A stretch of 64,000 nucleotides of DNA from Rhodoluna sp. (GTDB taxonomy: Bacteria > Actinomycetota > Actinomycetes > Actinomycetales > Microbacteriaceae). Where the stretch lies: NCBI RefSeq assembly GCF_024641065.1, contig NZ_JAHEDV010000001.1, positions 124,001 to 188,000 on the forward strand, given 5' to 3'. The position numbers were made by a program, and so were the translations under genes. Shown piece after piece: positions 18,652 to 30,222 of this stretch. The first letter of the stretch is position 1. Every line of letters begins with the position of its first letter. The notes below the pieces were generated by a model. The model saw nothing but the letters and a program-made list of their open reading frames with translations. It searched no databases and was not told the origin of the DNA.

Positions 18652-20097
18652 TTATAGGTTCTGGTAACCCGGTGCGGCGCCGTTTACGGCATCGCCAACG
18701 CGGTGAACGCGAAGTGAGTTTGTTGATCCTGGGATGCCAGGAGGGGTTCCGGCAACAACAACTACTTCTTCGCCAACCTTGGTGAGGCCCTCGGCAAGTA
18801 CGATTTCATCAACTTGGTGCATCATTTCATCTGTGTGCTTCACCGGTGAGACTAGGTAGGTGTGTGCACCCCAAACCAATGACATACGGTTTCGTACAGT
18901 CTCGCTCGGAGTGAACGCGATGGTAGGAACTGATGAACGTAGGCGCGAAACGCGGCGCAACGAGTCGCCTGATTCAGTGAATACACAGACGAACTTTGAA
19001 CCCAGCAGCTCCGCGATCTCGACAGCAGCAAGTGAAACAGCGCCAGCGTGGGTGTGTGGACGGGTTCCTAGAGCAGGAATTCGGTCAAGACCGTTTGCCT
19101 CGGTTGACTCGATGATTCGAGCCATAGCCTGAACGGTCTCAACAGGCCACTTTCCGACTGAGGTCTCGCCTGACAGCATTACTGCGTCGGCACCGTCGAG
19201 GATGGCGTTTGCAACGTCTGATGCCTCTGCGCGGGTTGGGCGGGAGTTGTCAATCATGGTCTCAAGCATCTGAGTCGCGACGATGACCGGCTTTGCCCAG
19301 CGACGCGCCAATTCAACGGCACGCTTCTGAACTAGTGGAACATCTTCGAAAGGAAGCTCTACACCCAGGTCACCGCGGGCAACCATGATGCCATCGAATG
19401 CATCGATAATTTCTTCTAGTGCTTCTACAGCTTGAGGCTTTTCAATCTTTGCAATTACCGGAAGGAACTTACCCTCTTCGGTCATGATCTCGTGTACTCG
19501 AACGATGTCTGAAGCGTTGCGAACGAAAGACAAAGCAATCATGTCTACGCCGAGACGAATACCCCAGCGAAGGTCGTCTTCATCTTTCTCAGAAAGTGCC
19601 GGAACGTTCACAGCTACACCTGGAAGGTTGATTCCCTTATTGTTCGAAACGAAACCTGGGATTTCAACGACAGTGGTTACGGTGTCGGTGGTTACTTCGG
19701 TGGCCTTTAGGGTTACCTTACCGTCGTCGATCAAGAGTAGGTCGCCTGGCTTTACGTCGCCACAGAGACCCTTGTGAGTAGTGCCACAAATCTCTTTGGT
19801 GCCCTCAACCTCGTTGATGGTAATCTTGAAGGTGTCGCCCTTTTCAAGCATGTGTGGGCCATCTGAGAACTTTGCAAGACGAATCTTTGGGCCCTGAAGG
19901 TCAACAAAGATACCGACCGGCTTGTTGGCGTCTGCCGCAGCCTTACGCACGGTGCGGTAAATGCCTTCGTGCACGTCGTAGCTGCCGTGGCTGAGGTTCA
20001 TGCGAGCAACGTCGACACCGGCGTCAATGATGGCGCGGATCTGCTCGTAGTTTGAAGTTGCCGGACCGAGGGTTGCAACAATTTTTGCGCGTCTCAT
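18652..20097 (-). CDS. pyk: Pyruvate kinase
   Basis: Converts phosphoenolpyruvate and ADP to pyruvate and ATP, the last step of glycolysis; a cytosolic tetramer. The 481 residues show the N-terminal KIVATLGPATSN block, the active-site VIAKIEKPQAVEALEEI lysine/glutamate region, MVARGDLGVELPFEDVPLVQ, the TRAEASDVANAILDG loop and a C-terminal effector domain. AGAAAAGG stands five bases before the ATG. A short hairpin lies in its leader and a bidirectional terminator follows. It stands after gltD rather than in a glycolytic run. Confidence 0.98.
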   Translation of the reverse strand: MRRAKIVATLGPATSNYEQIRAIIDAGVDVARMNLSHGSYDVHEGIYRTVRKAAADANKPVGIFVDLQGPKIRLAKFSDGPHMLEKGDTFKITINEVEGTKEICGTTHKGLCGDVKPGDLLLIDDGKVTLKATEVTTDTVTTVVEIPGFVSNNKGINLPGVAVNVPALSEKDEDDLRWGIRLGVDMIALSFVRNASDIVRVHEIMTEEGKFLPVIAKIEKPQAVEALEEIIDAFDGIMVARGDLGVELPFEDVPLVQKRAVELARRWAKPVIVATQMLETMIDNSRPTRAEASDVANAILDGADAVMLSGETSVGKWPVETVQAMARIIESTEANGLDRIPALGTRPHTHAGAVSLAAVEIAELLGSKFVCVFTESGDSLRRVSRLRSSVPTIAFTPSETVRNRMSLVWGAHTYLVSPVKHTDEMMHQVDEIVLAEGLTKVGEEVVVVAGTPPGIPGSTNSLRVHRVGDAVNGAAPGYQNL

Positions 20098-20116
20098 GGG
20101 TACCTTTTCTTGTTTT

Positions 20117-20132
20117 GTTGGCTGGGGCCAAC
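20117..20132 (-). other. Hairpin in the gltD-pyk intergenic region
   Basis: GTTGGC and GCCAAC pair perfectly around a 4-nt loop (6-bp stem). It is flanked by a CCAACGTTGG palindrome that shares one arm, so two alternative folds are possible. On the minus strand an A-rich run follows rather than a U-run, so it is not a standard terminator. It lies about 20 nt before the pyk start. Function unknown. Confidence 0.4.
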
Positions 20133-20139
20133 GTTGGGA

Positions 20140-21600
20140 TTAGCTGTGGATAGAAAGTGGTCGATCGGTGGTTTTGACCGGACGAGGCAAAACGGTCTTG
20201 CCCTCGAGGTATTCGTCGATTGATGCTGCAGCCGCACGACCCTCGGCGATTGCCCAAACGATCAAGCTCTGGCCTCGACCAGCGTCACCGGCAACAAAAA
20301 CGCCATCAGCGTTAGTTGACCAGTTCTTGTCGCGGGCGATGTTGCCACGGTTGTCTAGGGCTACCTCTGATTGCTCGGCAGCAAGGTCACCCTCGACACC
20401 GGTAAAGCCGAGTGACAGAAGAACCAAATCAGCTGGGATAACGTACTCGGTCCCAGCTTTTGGTAGGCGCTTTCCGTCTACGAATTCAGTCTCGGCAACC
20501 TTCACACCAGTAACCTTGCCGTTTTCGCCAACGAACTCGACTGTCGAAGCAAGGTAGGTGCGCTCACCAAATTCTTCGTGGGCGCTTGCAACTTCAAAGA
20601 GGGTTGGGAAGGTAGGCCATGGCTGGTGTTCAGGCCTCTCGGCCGGCGGCTGCTTGCCGATAGCCAAAGTGGTAACTGAGATCGCGCCCTGGCGAGTCGC
20701 AGTGCCAAGACAGTCAGCGCCAGTGTCGCCGCCTCCGAGAATTACTACGTTTAGGCCATCCGCGTGAATTTGTTCGGCGAGGTTCTCCCCCGCTACAACG
20801 CGGTTTCCTTGGACTAGGTAATCCATGGCAAAGTGAACGCCACTCAGTTCGCGGCCTGGAACGTTTAGATCGCGTGGCTTAGTAGCACCGGTCGCAATTA
20901 GAACAGCGTCGTAGCGAGAACGTAGTTCTTCCCAGGTGATGTCTACACCAATGTTTACGCCAGCGCGGAATCGAGTACCCTCGGCCTCCATCTGAGCCAA
21001 ACGACGGTCGATGTGTGATTTCTCCATTTTGAAATCTGGAATTCCGTAGCGTAGAAGGCCACCGATTTTGTCGTCGCGTTCATAGACGGCGACAGTGTGA
21101 CCAGCTCGGGTCAACTGCTGCGCGGCAGCAAGACCAGCTGGGCCAGAACCTACAACTGCAACAGTTTTGCCGGTTAGACGCTCAGGTGCGTGAGGCACCA
21201 CCCAGTCATTGTCGAAAGCCTGATCGATAATCGAAACTTCGATTTCTTTGATGGTCACGGCTGGCTGGTTGATGCCCAGAACACAAGCGCTTTCGCACGG
21301 TGCTGGGCAAAGACGGCCGGTGAACTCAGGGAAATTGTTAGTTACGTGAAGACGTTCAATGGCAGATTTGCCATCTTCGCGCCAAGTCAGATCGTTCCAC
21401 TCAGGAATCAAGTTGCCAAGTGGGCAGCCCTGGTGACAAAACGGAACTCCACAGTCCATGCAGCGACCAGCCTGGCGAGTGATTACACCAGAATCACGCT
21501 TTTCATAGACTTCTTTCCAGTCCATGATTCGCACTGGAACCGGACGACGAGCCGCAGTCTCACGCTCAGTGGTTTTTAGGAATCCACGTGGATCAGCCAT
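20140..21600 (-). CDS. gltD: Glutamate synthase (NADPH), small subunit
   Basis: Feeds electrons from NADPH through FAD and Fe-S centres to GltB for glutamate synthesis. The 486 residues contain the N-terminal cysteine clusters [17 protein letters not shown] and [12 protein letters not shown] for [4Fe-4S], an FAD fold [32 protein letters not shown], and the NADPH fold [21 protein letters not shown] chose ATG at 21600 because GGAGG sits six bases upstream inside the end of gltB; the longer frame from 21747 adds 49 residues unlike the family. It overlaps gltB by eight bases, implying coupled translation. Confidence 0.97.
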   Translation of the reverse strand: MADPRGFLKTTERETAARRPVPVRIMDWKEVYEKRDSGVITRQAGRCMDCGVPFCHQGCPLGNLIPEWNDLTWREDGKSAIERLHVTNNFPEFTGRLCPAPCESACVLGINQPAVTIKEIEVSIIDQAFDNDWVVPHAPERLTGKTVAVVGSGPAGLAAAQQLTRAGHTVAVYERDDKIGGLLRYGIPDFKMEKSHIDRRLAQMEAEGTRFRAGVNIGVDITWEELRSRYDAVLIATGATKPRDLNVPGRELSGVHFAMDYLVQGNRVVAGENLAEQIHADGLNVVILGGGDTGADCLGTATRQGAISVTTLAIGKQPPAERPEHQPWPTFPTLFEVASAHEEFGERTYLASTVEFVGENGKVTGVKVAETEFVDGKRLPKAGTEYVIPADLVLLSLGFTGVEGDLAAEQSEVALDNRGNIARDKNWSTNADGVFVAGDAGRGQSLIVWAIAEGRAAAASIDEYLEGKTVLPRPVKTTDRPLSIHS

Positions 21601-24600
21601 TGGTGACCTCCAGAATCTCTTTCCAAACTTCGTTACTGTCTGGATCTTGTCCGTTTGAAATTGCCCTTGCGCGAATTGCAAGCACGCTTGCGTAGTCACG
21701 CGGAAGAACGCGGGTGAAGTTGGCAAGTTCATCCGTGAAGTTTTCAAGGATGTTCTTGGCTACTGCTGAACCGGTTTCTGCGAGGTGCAGCTCGAGGAGC
21801 GCCTTCAGCTTGTCAGCATCGGCGGCTTCAAGTTCACCAATGTGAAGTTCACTTGCAGCTAGAGCCTCTTGGTTGATGTGGTCACCACGTAGCTTGTAGA
21901 TGTAAGCAACGCCACCAGACATACCGGCACCCAAGTTGCGGCCGGTCTTGCCAAGGATGACTGCGGTGCCGCCGGTCATGTACTCGAGGGCGTGGTCACC
22001 ACAACCCTCGGCAACAGCGGTTACGCCAGAGTTTCGAACCAAGAAACGCTCACCAACAATGCCACGCAGAAGCATGGTTCCGCTGGTGGCACCATAGCCG
22101 ATTACGTTACCGGCGATGATGTTTTGTTCGGCAGAAAAGACACTCGATCGGTCTGGTCGCACCACAATGAATCCGCCAGAGAGACCCTTACCGACATAGT
22201 CGTTTGAGTCGCCCTCGAGAGACAACTTGATGCCCTTCGGAACAAAAGCACCAAATGACTGGCCAGCTGAACCCTTCAAGCGAACATCGATGGTTGCCTC
22301 TGGCAATCCATCGGCAGCGTATCGCTTGGTTAGTTCGTTGCCGAGCATGGTTCCAACCGCTTGATCAACGTTTGTGATGTCTAGCTCGATAGTTACCGAC
22401 TTAGCCTCGTTCAAAGCAGCGTCAGCTGCCTCGATCAACTTGTGGTCAAAGTGCTTCTCTAGCTCGTGGTCTTGCACAGTCATACGACGCAATGATGCGC
22501 CTGCAGGAATCTGCGGCTGAGTCAGGATCGGAGTTAGGTCAAGGCCGTCGGCCTTCCAGTGTTCGATGGCACGGTTGACATCGATTAGCTCACTGTGACC
22601 GATTGCTTCATCCAGGCTCTTAAAACCAAGAGCGGCCAGATATTCACGTACCTCTTCGGCCAAGAATTCGAAGAAGTTCACAACGAATTCAGGCTTGCCG
22701 GTGAAACGAGAACGCAAGGTTGGGTTCTGTGTTGCAACACCAACCGGGCAGGTGTCGAGGTGGCAAACACGCATCAAAATACATCCCTCAACCACCAACG
22801 GCGCGGTGGCGAAACCGAATTCTTCGGCTCCGAGAAGTGCAGCAATAATGACGTCGCGGCCGGTCTTCATCTGACCATCGACCTGAACTGAAACTCGGTC
22901 ACGAAGTCCGTTTAGAAGCAGAGTCTGCTGAGCCTCGGCCAAACCAAGTTCCCAAGGGGTTCCAGCGTGCTTCAGCGAGTTAAGTGGGCTAGCACCGGTT
23001 CCGCCGTCATGGCCAGAGACCAAAATTACGTCGGCCTTTGCTTTTGCAACACCAGCTGCAACAGTTCCAATTCCAACCTGAGAAACCAACTTCACGTGCA
23101 CTCGAGCTGCACGGTTTGCGCGCTTGACGTCAAAAATTAGTTGCTTTAGGTCTTCAATCGAATAGATGTCGTGGTGAGGCGGTGGCGAAATTAGACCAAC
23201 ACCTGGAGTCGAGTGACGAGTCTTCGCGATCCAAGGGTAAACCTTGTTCGGCGGCAACTGACCGCCCTCGCCTGGCTTTGCACCCTGCGCCATCTTGATC
23301 TGAATGTCGTCAGCGTGTGACAGATACATGCTGGTCACACCAAAACGACCTGAAGCTACCTGCTTGATTGCAGAGCGGCGGGTTGGGTCAAGCAAGCGCT
23401 CAACATCCTCGCCACCCTCACCGGTGTTTGACTTGCCACCGATTTGGTTCATTGCGATTGCCAGAGTCTCGTGTGCCTCTGGTGAAATCGAGCCGTATGA
23501 CATCGCGCCGGTTGAGAAACGCTTGACGATGGCTGAGACTGGCTCAACTTCGTCGACCGCAATAGCTGGGCGTACACCTTCGCGGATGTTAAACAAGCCG
23601 CGCAATGTCATCAGGCCCTCGGCCTGGTCGTCGACAAGCTTGGTGTACTCGCGGAAAATGTCGTAGCGCTTTGAACGAGTTGCGTGCTGCAACTTGAAAA
23701 CGGTCTCTGGGTTGAATAGGTGCAGTGGGCCTTCGCGGCGCCACTGATATTCGCCACCAGTTTCAAGAGATTCGTGAACGTTGGTTGCCTGCTCAAGCGG
23801 ATACGCGCTCGCGTGGCGTGCCGCATTCTCGGCGTGAATTACCTCTAGGCCGATTCCGCCAAGCTGGCTGGTTGTACCGGTGAAATAAGTGTCTACGAAC
23901 TCTTGGCTCAAACCAATTGCCTCGAAGCACTGAGCGCCTGAGTATGAAGAAACGGTAGAAATACCCATCTTCGACATGATCTTCAAGACACCCTTACCAA
24001 GACCCTTAATTAGGTTCTTGTGGGCGTGCTCGATGTCAAGGCCAGCAATTTGGCCAGACTTAACCATCTGCTCAACTGACTCAAGTGCCAGGTAAGGGTT
24101 AATTGCAGCAGCGCCGTATCCGATGAGTGCAGCGATGTGGTGAACTTCGCGCACGTCTCCGGCCTCAACAACTAGGCCAACCTTGGTGCGAAGACCCTCA
24201 CGAATTAGGTGGTGGTGTACTGCCGAGGTCAAAAGCAGAGTCGGAATTGGCGCAAGTTCGCGGTTGCTGTCACGGTCAGAAATGATCAGGTAGGTAGCGC
24301 CACTGTTGATAGCCTCGGTAACCTCGCTGAAAATCTCACGGATGCGAGCAGCAAGAGCTGTCGAGCCACCGTCAACACGGTAGGTTCCCTTTACGGTGAA
24401 TGCCTGACCAACACCAGGTCGCTCATCGATGTGCTGAATCTTTGCCAGATCGTCGTTGCTGATTACCGGGAAGTTCAGAATCACTTGCTGGGCGTGCTCT
24501 GGGCTTGCGTCAAGAACGTTTCGCTCTGGACCAATGCCAGTGCTAAGTGAGGTAACCACTTCTTCGCGAATCGAGTCAAGAGGCGGGTTAGTTACCTGCG

Positions 24601-26146
24601 CAAATTGTTGGATGAAGTAATCAAACAAAAGGCGCGGGCGGTCTGAAATAGCCGCAATCGGGGTGTCTGAACCCATGGCGCCGAGTGGTTCGATTCCATT
24701 GCGGGCCATAGGTGCAAGCAGAATGCGAAGCTCTTCTTCGGTGTAACCGAAAGTGCGCTGGCGACGGTTTACCGAGGTTGCGGTGTGAGCAATGTGCTCG
24801 CGCTCTGGTAGGTCTTTGAGGTTAATTCGGTTGCCCTCAAGCCACGCACCCCAAGGCTCGAGTGCTGCGACCTCTGCCTTAATTTCGTCATCGTCAATCA
24901 AACGACCGTTGACGGTGTCAGCTAGGAACATTCGGCCAGGCTGAAGTCGACCTTTACGAACGATCTTGCTTGGGTCGATGTTGGCAACACCAATTTCTGA
25001 GGCTAGAACTACGAGTCCATCCTCAGTAATTACGTATCGTCCTGGGCGAAGTCCGTTGCGGTCGAGGGTCGCTCCAACCAACGAGCCATCAGTAAAGACA
25101 ACTGCTGCCGGACCGTCCCACGGTTCCATGAGCATCGAGTGATACTCGTAGAAATTCTTACGATTCGCGTCGATGTCTGACTGTTTCTCCCAGGCTTCAG
25201 GAATCATCATCATCATCGCGTGTGGAAGGCTACGGCCACCCATGTAAAGAAGCTCAAGCACCTCGTCAAATGAAGCAGAGTCGCTGGCGCCCGGGGTGAT
25301 GATTGGGGTTAGCTGCTTGATGTCTCCAAGTACCTCAGATGCGAGCTGGGATTCGCGTGCGCGCATCCAGTTGCGGTTTCCCTTTACGGTGTTGATCTCA
25401 CCGTTGTGCGCAATCATGCGGAATGGGTGTGCCAACGGCCAAGAAGGGAAGGTATTGGTCGAGAAACGAGAGTGCACCAGCGCGAGAGTTGATTCGAAGC
25501 GCTCGTCGCTTAGGTCTGGGTAGAACGGCTCGAGCTGCAGGGTGGTGACCATGCCCTTGTAGACAATGGTTCTCGAAGAAAGTGACGGGTGATAAACACC
25601 TAGGGTGCGCTCTGAGCGCTTGCGTAGGCGGAATGCTCGACGTTCAAGCTCCATGCCCTCTGCGTTGTCTTCTGCAGATACAAAAACCTGACGAATAACC
25701 GGCATAGCTGCGCGTGCAAGGTCACCTAGTACTGCTGGGTTGGTTGGAACGTCGCGCCAACCAAGCACTGAGAGGCTTTCTTCTGCGGCAAGTGCGCTGA
25801 ACTTCGCTTCTACTTCAGTCTCGGTGCCCTGTTCAATGAAAACCAAACCTGCGGCATAAAGGCCCTTGGATGGAAGTTCAAAACCAGCTACGGCACGCAT
25901 GAAGCTGTCTGGAATCTGAGTGAGAATACCTGCGCCGTCGCCGGTGCCGGCGTCAGAGCCAACCGCACCGCGGTGCTCAAGGTTAGTTAGTGCGGTCAAG
26001 GCCGTTACAACAATGTCGTGTCCGGCAGTTCCACGAAGGGTCGCCACCATGGCTAGGCCACAGGCGTCCTTGTCGAAAGCTGGGTCGTATAGACCAGTAG
26101 CTGCAGGTGCAGTGCTGAATCTTTCGAACGGCGACATTTCAGGCAT
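21593..26146 (-). CDS. gltB: Glutamate synthase, large subunit
   Basis: Makes two glutamates from glutamine and 2-oxoglutarate, the GOGAT half of ammonia assimilation. The 1,517 residues begin with a class II glutaminase whose nucleophile is C29 in [11 protein letters not shown]; maturation normally removes the residues before this cysteine. A central domain, an FMN-binding synthase domain ([25 protein letters not shown]) with the Fe-S cluster cysteines CHLDTCPVG, and the C-terminal GXGXG repeat domain ([22 protein letters not shown]) follow. I prefer ATG at 26146, six bases after GGAG, over the TTG at 26158. The 122 nt upstream hold a short inverted repeat but no clear promoter. Confidence 0.98.
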   Translation of the reverse strand: MPEMSPFERFSTAPAATGLYDPAFDKDACGLAMVATLRGTAGHDIVVTALTALTNLEHRGAVGSDAGTGDGAGILTQIPDSFMRAVAGFELPSKGLYAAGLVFIEQGTETEVEAKFSALAAEESLSVLGWRDVPTNPAVLGDLARAAMPVIRQVFVSAEDNAEGMELERRAFRLRKRSERTLGVYHPSLSSRTIVYKGMVTTLQLEPFYPDLSDERFESTLALVHSRFSTNTFPSWPLAHPFRMIAHNGEINTVKGNRNWMRARESQLASEVLGDIKQLTPIITPGASDSASFDEVLELLYMGGRSLPHAMMMMIPEAWEKQSDIDANRKNFYEYHSMLMEPWDGPAAVVFTDGSLVGATLDRNGLRPGRYVITEDGLVVLASEIGVANIDPSKIVRKGRLQPGRMFLADTVNGRLIDDDEIKAEVAALEPWGAWLEGNRINLKDLPEREHIAHTATSVNRRQRTFGYTEEELRILLAPMARNGIEPLGAMGSDTPIAAISDRPRLLFDYFIQQFAQVTNPPLDSIREEVVTSLSTGIGPERNVLDASPEHAQQVILNFPVISNDDLAKIQHIDERPGVGQAFTVKGTYRVDGGSTALAARIREIFSEVTEAINSGATYLIISDRDSNRELAPIPTLLLTSAVHHHLIREGLRTKVGLVVEAGDVREVHHIAALIGYGAAAINPYLALESVEQMVKSGQIAGLDIEHAHKNLIKGLGKGVLKIMSKMGISTVSSYSGAQCFEAIGLSQEFVDTYFTGTTSQLGGIGLEVIHAENAARHASAYPLEQATNVHESLETGGEYQWRREGPLHLFNPETVFKLQHATRSKRYDIFREYTKLVDDQAEGLMTLRGLFNIREGVRPAIAVDEVEPVSAIVKRFSTGAMSYGSISPEAHETLAIAMNQIGGKSNTGEGGEDVERLLDPTRRSAIKQVASGRFGVTSMYLSHADDIQIKMAQGAKPGEGGQLPPNKVYPWIAKTRHSTPGVGLISPPPHHDIYSIEDLKQLIFDVKRANRAARVHVKLVSQVGIGTVAAGVAKAKADVILVSGHDGGTGASPLNSLKHAGTPWELGLAEAQQTLLLNGLRDRVSVQVDGQMKTGRDVIIAALLGAEEFGFATAPLVVEGCILMRVCHLDTCPVGVATQNPTLRSRFTGKPEFVVNFFEFLAEEVREYLAALGFKSLDEAIGHSELIDVNRAIEHWKADGLDLTPILTQPQIPAGASLRRMTVQDHELEKHFDHKLIEAADAALNEAKSVTIELDITNVDQAVGTMLGNELTKRYAADGLPEATIDVRLKGSAGQSFGAFVPKGIKLSLEGDSNDYVGKGLSGGFIVVRPDRSSVFSAEQNIIAGNVIGYGATSGTMLLRGIVGERFLVRNSGVTAVAEGCGDHALEYMTGGTAVILGKTGRNLGAGMSGGVAYIYKLRGDHINQEALAASELHIGELEAADADKLKALLELHLAETGSAVAKNILENFTDELANFTRVLPRDYASVLAIRARAISNGQDPDSNEVWKEILEVTNG

Positions 26147-26268
26147 GCCACACTCCAATCATTGATTAGTAGAGGGACAACATTGGCCCGGCGATCAAAT
26201 CGCAATTTGCAAAAAGGGAATTTAGAAACTCAATGCTTTTGGCTGTTTCTGTCGCCCTGAATTCAGGA

Positions 26269-27159
26269 CTATTTAGAGTCTGAGTCTACCTCATAGACGC
26301 GCTCATCCAAGGTTTTTTGGTTTGTTGAATCTAGCGCGGCACTGGTTTCAACACCAGGGTGTCTGCGGCTTTGAATGAACCAAATTGCCAGCCCGACTGC
26401 AATTCCGAGAATCGCTGACCAAACATTAATGCGCAGACCTAGAACGACTTCAGAAGGATCAATTCGGATTGATTCAGTCCAAATTCGACCGAATGAGTAA
26501 TAAATCACGTAGATGGCGAACAATTTACCCCAGCGCAACTGGTACTTGCGGTCGAGAGCAAATAGCAGGGCTACTCCGATCAATGACCAAATTGACTCGT
26601 AAAGGAAAGTCGGGTGATAGGTGGTGCCTAGTGGAATGCCCTGAGGAATTGCGCTGTTGGCGCCCGAGATTTCAAGCGCCCAAGGCAAATCGGTTGGTGT
26701 ACCAAAAAGTTCTTGATTGAAGTAGTTTCCCCAGCGGCCAATGGCCTGGGCTAGCAGAATGCCAGGTGCAACGGCATCGGCGAATGACCAGAACTTAACG
26801 CCAGCACGCTTGGTACCAATCCAAGCACCAGCAGCTCCACCGATGAGTCCGCCATAAATAGCGATTCCACCCTCCCAAACTTTGAACACGTCCACAAGGT
26901 CAGCGCCTTCATAGAAATAGTCACCAGGGTGGGTTAGAACGTGGAACAACCTCGCGCCGATAATCGCGATCGGCACAGTCCACATGGCGATGTCTAGGGC
27001 TTTACCCGACTCAACGCCACGACGCTTAAGTCTGAAATCTGCGATAAGTACCGCAGCAATGATTCCGGCAAGGATGCACAGAGCGTAAAAATGAACTACA
27101 AATGGCCCGACCGTTATCGAGCTGACCTCTGGAGCTGGAATGTTTTGAAGCAAGTTCAT
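26269..27159 (-). CDS. lgt: Prolipoprotein diacylglyceryl transferase
   Basis: Inner-membrane enzyme that transfers diacylglycerol from phosphatidylglycerol to the lipobox cysteine of prolipoproteins. The 296 residues include about seven hydrophobic segments, the signature GRWGNYFNQELFG (near residue 150) and the GGLIGG loop. The charged C-terminal tail is variable. AGGAG lies six bases before the ATG. It closes the trp operon 13 nt after trpA, a placement common in actinobacteria. A 12-bp EcoRI-centred palindrome lies directly after the stop but has no loop and is not a terminator. Confidence 0.97.
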   Translation of the reverse strand: MNLLQNIPAPEVSSITVGPFVVHFYALCILAGIIAAVLIADFRLKRRGVESGKALDIAMWTVPIAIIGARLFHVLTHPGDYFYEGADLVDVFKVWEGGIAIYGGLIGGAAGAWIGTKRAGVKFWSFADAVAPGILLAQAIGRWGNYFNQELFGTPTDLPWALEISGANSAIPQGIPLGTTYHPTFLYESIWSLIGVALLFALDRKYQLRWGKLFAIYVIYYSFGRIWTESIRIDPSEVVLGLRINVWSAILGIAVGLAIWFIQSRRHPGVETSAALDSTNQKTLDERVYEVDSDSK

Positions 27160-27172
27160 TGTTTTCTCCTAA

Positions 27173-27958
27173 TTACTTCAACCCAGCAGCGAGTTCAGTT
27201 ACCTTCTGCGTGAGTGCTGAAACTCCACCTTCTTGGTAGGCACGCACAAAGGCAGAACCAACAATTGCGCCCTCTGAATACTCATTGACTTCTGCAACTT
27301 GGGCAGCCGTTGAAATACCGATTCCCACCGCGGTATTTTGACTTCCTGATGCTCGGCGCACATTTGAAACAACCTTGCGTGCGTTTGCATCGACCTCGGT
27401 GCGCGCTCCAGTGATTCCCATAGTTGAAACCGCGTAGATGAATCCTCGGCTCAATTCACAGGCGTTAACTAGACGCTCGTCAGACGAGGTAGGAGTGGCC
27501 AAGAAAACCCTATCGAGATCGTATTTATCTGAAACTTCAAGCCACTCGGCTGCTTCGTCTGGAATCAGATCTGGAGTGATTAGTCCTGCTCCCCCAGCGG
27601 CGGCTAGGTCATGTGCGAACTTCTCGACGCCGTAACTCAAAACCGGATTCCAATAAGTCATGACGAGCACCGGGGTGTCAACCTGCTCTGTGATTGCTTT
27701 CACAGCACCAAAAAGTTGCTTGAGTTTGAAGCCATTCTCAATAGCCATTTGCGTAGCTTCTTGAATCACAATGCCGTCCATTACTGGGTCACTGTAAGGA
27801 ACTCCAAGCTCAAGAACGTCAACGCCGTTTTTGCACATGGCAACGGCAGCCTCGATAGAAGACTCTAGATTTGGGTAACCAACAGGAAAGTATCCGATCA
27901 GCGAACCTTTGCCAGATGCCTTATTGCTTTTTAGAACGCTTGAGGTTTTGCTTGTCAT
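27173..27958 (-). CDS. trpA: Tryptophan synthase alpha chain
   Basis: Cleaves indole-3-glycerol phosphate to indole and glyceraldehyde 3-phosphate; indole is channelled to TrpB. The 261 residues form the TIM barrel with LELGVPYSDPVMDG, which carries the catalytic glutamate and aspartate, and the phosphate-binding GIGISTAAQV near the C-terminus. The ATG overlaps the trpB stop by one base (TAATG), so the two subunits are probably made in step. Confidence 0.97.
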   Translation of the reverse strand: MTSKTSSVLKSNKASGKGSLIGYFPVGYPNLESSIEAAVAMCKNGVDVLELGVPYSDPVMDGIVIQEATQMAIENGFKLKQLFGAVKAITEQVDTPVLVMTYWNPVLSYGVEKFAHDLAAAGGAGLITPDLIPDEAAEWLEVSDKYDLDRVFLATPTSSDERLVNACELSRGFIYAVSTMGITGARTEVDANARKVVSNVRRASGSQNTAVGIGISTAAQVAEVNEYSEGAIVGSAFVRAYQEGGVSALTQKVTELAAGLK

Positions 27959-29163
27959 TACTTGGCTCCATCCAAAAGACCAAAGTACTTGGCAGCGGTC
28001 TCCATGTCTTTGTCTCCACGCCCACTTAGGTTCACCAAAATGCTTGAACCCGGCTTGAGAGTTTTACCCAGCTTCAATGCACCAGCGAGCGCGTGTGAGG
28101 TTTCAATTGCAGGGATGATTCCCTCGGTGCGGCTGAGCAGACGAAGCGCATCCATGGCTTCTGCATCTGAAATGCCCCAATATTTTGCTCGACCTAGATC
28201 TTTGAGCCATGCGTGTTCAGGCCCAACACCCGGATAGTCGAGTCCAGCAGAAATTGAGTGACTCTCAAGAGTCTGGCCATCTTCATCTTGCAACATGTAG
28301 CTTCTGGCACCGTGCAGAACACCTGGTCGCCCATAGTTCAAAGTGGCAGCATGGCGAGGAGTGTTCATGCCGTCACCAGCTGCCTCAAAGCCATACATTT
28401 CTACGTTCGGGTCATCAAGGAATGCGTGAAAGAGACCGATTGCGTTTGAGCCGCCGCCGACGCAAGCCGCAAGTGCATCTGGCAAGAAGCCAAACTCGTC
28501 GAGCATCTGCGCGCGGGCCTCGTTGCCAATTACGCTGTGGAAGTCTCTGACCATAGTCGGAAACGGGTGTGGGCCGGCAACAGTACCAAGTAGGTAGTGG
28601 GTGTTATCTACATTTGCAACCCAATCGCGCAGCGCTTCGTTGATTGCATCTTTAAGGGTTCGACTTCCGGTTTTGACTGGCACAACTGTTGCACCGAGAA
28701 GCTCCATGCGCGCGACGTTTAGAGCCTGGCGCTCGGTGTCAACTTCACCCATGTAAACAACACATTCGAGTCCGAACAAAGCAGCTGCGGTTGCGCTGGC
28801 AACACCGTGCTGACCGGCGCCGGTCTCTGCAATGATTCGGGTCTTACCCATGCGCTTAGTGAGTAGCGCCTGGCCGAGAACATTGTTGATCTTGTGGCTT
28901 CCGGTGTGGTTCAAATCTTCGCGCTTCAAGAAGATTCGAACATCACCTGCATGTGTGGCAAAGCGCTTTGCTTCAGTGATGATTGATGGTCGACCGGTGT
29001 AGGTTCGGTGCAACTCGGCTAGTTCAGATGCAAACGACGGGTCGTTCTTGGCTGTGTTGTAGGTTGCCTCGAGTTCATCCAAGGCTGCAATTAGCGATTC
29101 AGGAACAAAACGGCCGCCGAACTCTCCAAAATACGGGCCAACCTGGTCTTTCAAATTCGACAT
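27958..29163 (-). CDS. trpB: Tryptophan synthase beta chain
   Basis: PLP enzyme that condenses indole with serine. The 401 residues show the PLP lysine in [14 protein letters not shown], the [10 protein letters not shown] phosphate loop and the [11 protein letters not shown] block that contacts TrpA. It is the standard TrpB1 type, fitting the adjacent trpA. GGAAAG precedes the ATG and only 5 nt separate it from trpC. Confidence 0.98.
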   Translation of the reverse strand: MSNLKDQVGPYFGEFGGRFVPESLIAALDELEATYNTAKNDPSFASELAELHRTYTGRPSIITEAKRFATHAGDVRIFLKREDLNHTGSHKINNVLGQALLTKRMGKTRIIAETGAGQHGVASATAAALFGLECVVYMGEVDTERQALNVARMELLGATVVPVKTGSRTLKDAINEALRDWVANVDNTHYLLGTVAGPHPFPTMVRDFHSVIGNEARAQMLDEFGFLPDALAACVGGGSNAIGLFHAFLDDPNVEMYGFEAAGDGMNTPRHAATLNYGRPGVLHGARSYMLQDEDGQTLESHSISAGLDYPGVGPEHAWLKDLGRAKYWGISDAEAMDALRLLSRTEGIIPAIETSHALAGALKLGKTLKPGSSILVNLSGRGDKDMETAAKYFGLLDGAK

Positions 29164-29168
29164 TTGCT

Positions 29169-29945
29169 CTACTTTCCGGCTCGCAAGAACGACTGCAACA
29201 TTTGGGCTGGGTCATTGGTGACCAAAGCTTCGCCAACCAAAACTACGTCGGCACCTGACTTTCGGTAATGAGCCACGTCGTCAGCATTTCGAACTGCTGA
29301 TTCGGCCACCTTGATGATTCCGTTGGGGATTTCATCGACTACTTTGGCAAACAGGTCTCGATCGGTTTCAAAAGTTGAAAGATCGCGGGCGTTGACGCCA
29401 ATCATCTCTGAGCCCACTGCAACGGCGAGTTTGAGCTCTTCGCGATCGTGAGTCTCGACAAATGCCAACATACCTAGCTGCTCGGTGAATTCTTTGAGTC
29501 GAACGATGTCGCTTTCGGCTAGGCCCGCAACAATCAAAAGAATGATGTCTGCACCAGCTGCTCGAGCTTCAAGAATTTGATACTCGTTCGCGATGAAGTC
29601 TTTGCGCAAAAGAGGCACATTCACATTCGCTCTTACGGCAATTAGGTCTTCTAGCGACCCCTTGAACTTGCGTTCCTCGGTAAGAACGCTGATGGCACTC
29701 GCGCCGTTTTCGGCATAGATTCGGGCAAGCGCGGCAGGATCAGGAATGTCTGCCATCAAGCCACGAGATGGTGAGGCGCGCTTTACCTCGGCCAAGACCT
29801 TAATTTGATCGGCGGGTGCAAGAAATGATTTTGCATCCAAGGCCTCGGATGTCTGGGCAACGGCCCGTTCAATTTGGGCTAGAGAGACTGTTTCTCGGCG
29901 ACGCTCTGCGTCTGCAACTGAGCCCGCAAAAAGCTCGGCAAGCAC
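29169..29945 (-). CDS. trpC: Indole-3-glycerol phosphate synthase
   Basis: Closes the indole ring from carboxyphenylamino-deoxyribulose phosphate. The 258 residues show the catalytic [21 protein letters not shown] and PLLRKDFI blocks and the C-terminal VGEALV phosphate site. I chose GTG at 29945: it overlaps the stop of the small membrane gene upstream by one base (TAGTG) and gives the usual family length. The longer frame from 30047 adds 34 residues that are antisense-like and unlike TrpC. No separate phosphoribosylanthranilate isomerase is fused, and none is present here. Confidence 0.96.
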   Translation of the reverse strand: MLAELFAGSVADAERRRETVSLAQIERAVAQTSEALDAKSFLAPADQIKVLAEVKRASPSRGLMADIPDPAALARIYAENGASAISVLTEERKFKGSLEDLIAVRANVNVPLLRKDFIANEYQILEARAAGADIILLIVAGLAESDIVRLKEFTEQLGMLAFVETHDREELKLAVAVGSEMIGVNARDLSTFETDRDLFAKVVDEIPNGIIKVAESAVRNADDVAHYRKSGADVVLVGEALVTNDPAQMLQSFLRAGK

Positions 29946-30172
29946 TAGTGCTTGTTCTTGGAGTTCTTGCCGCCGACGCCGTAGCCGAGTTTCTTCAGCA
30001 CGATTCCTGCGACTAGTCCGGCAGCAAAGAGGGCTGCAGAAGCCCAAACTAGAGCTGCTTGGTCAAACCAGAAAGCCAAAGTACCAGTAGCTGAAGCAAC
30101 CATCATGATGATGACTGCGGTCCATGATGCAACTGAGTCGCCGTGGCCTGCTTCGTTTGCGTTCTCTGACAT
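29945..30172 (-). CDS. HGxxPAAW-type small membrane protein of the trp operon
   Basis: A 75-residue protein with two hydrophobic segments (about 16-35 and 40-60) preceded by GHGDSVASW, a variant of the HGxxPAAW signature. This family is common in actinobacteria right before trpC, and its function is unknown. AAAGG stands five bases before the ATG. Its stop overlaps the trpC start, so trpC translation probably depends on it. A regulatory or structural role in tryptophan synthesis is inferred from position only. Confidence 0.85.
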   Translation of the reverse strand: MSENANEAGHGDSVASWTAVIIMMVASATGTLAFWFDQAALVWASAALFAAGLVAGIVLKKLGYGVGGKNSKNKH

Positions 30173-30222
30173 GATTGCCTTTCTAGAAATCTAGGTCAAT
30201 TGTAATCGGTGATTGAGGCTGG

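Noticed and set aside
20117-20132. gltD terminator
   Set aside because: The hairpin is good but on the minus strand it is followed by A residues rather than U residues; kept only as a hairpin.
21601-21747. N-terminal extension of GltD (49 residues)
   Set aside because: Overlaps the end of gltB in another frame, lacks homology to GltD and has a worse ribosome site than the ATG at 21600.
26196-26209. CAAAT/ATTTG inverted repeat before gltB as a nitrogen-regulator operator
   Set aside because: Only 5 bp, and it does not match the AmtR or GlnR binding patterns I know.
26256-26267. Perfect 12-bp palindrome CCTGAATTCAGG after lgt
   Set aside because: It has no loop and no U-run, so it is not a terminator, and a single palindrome around an EcoRI site can be chance.
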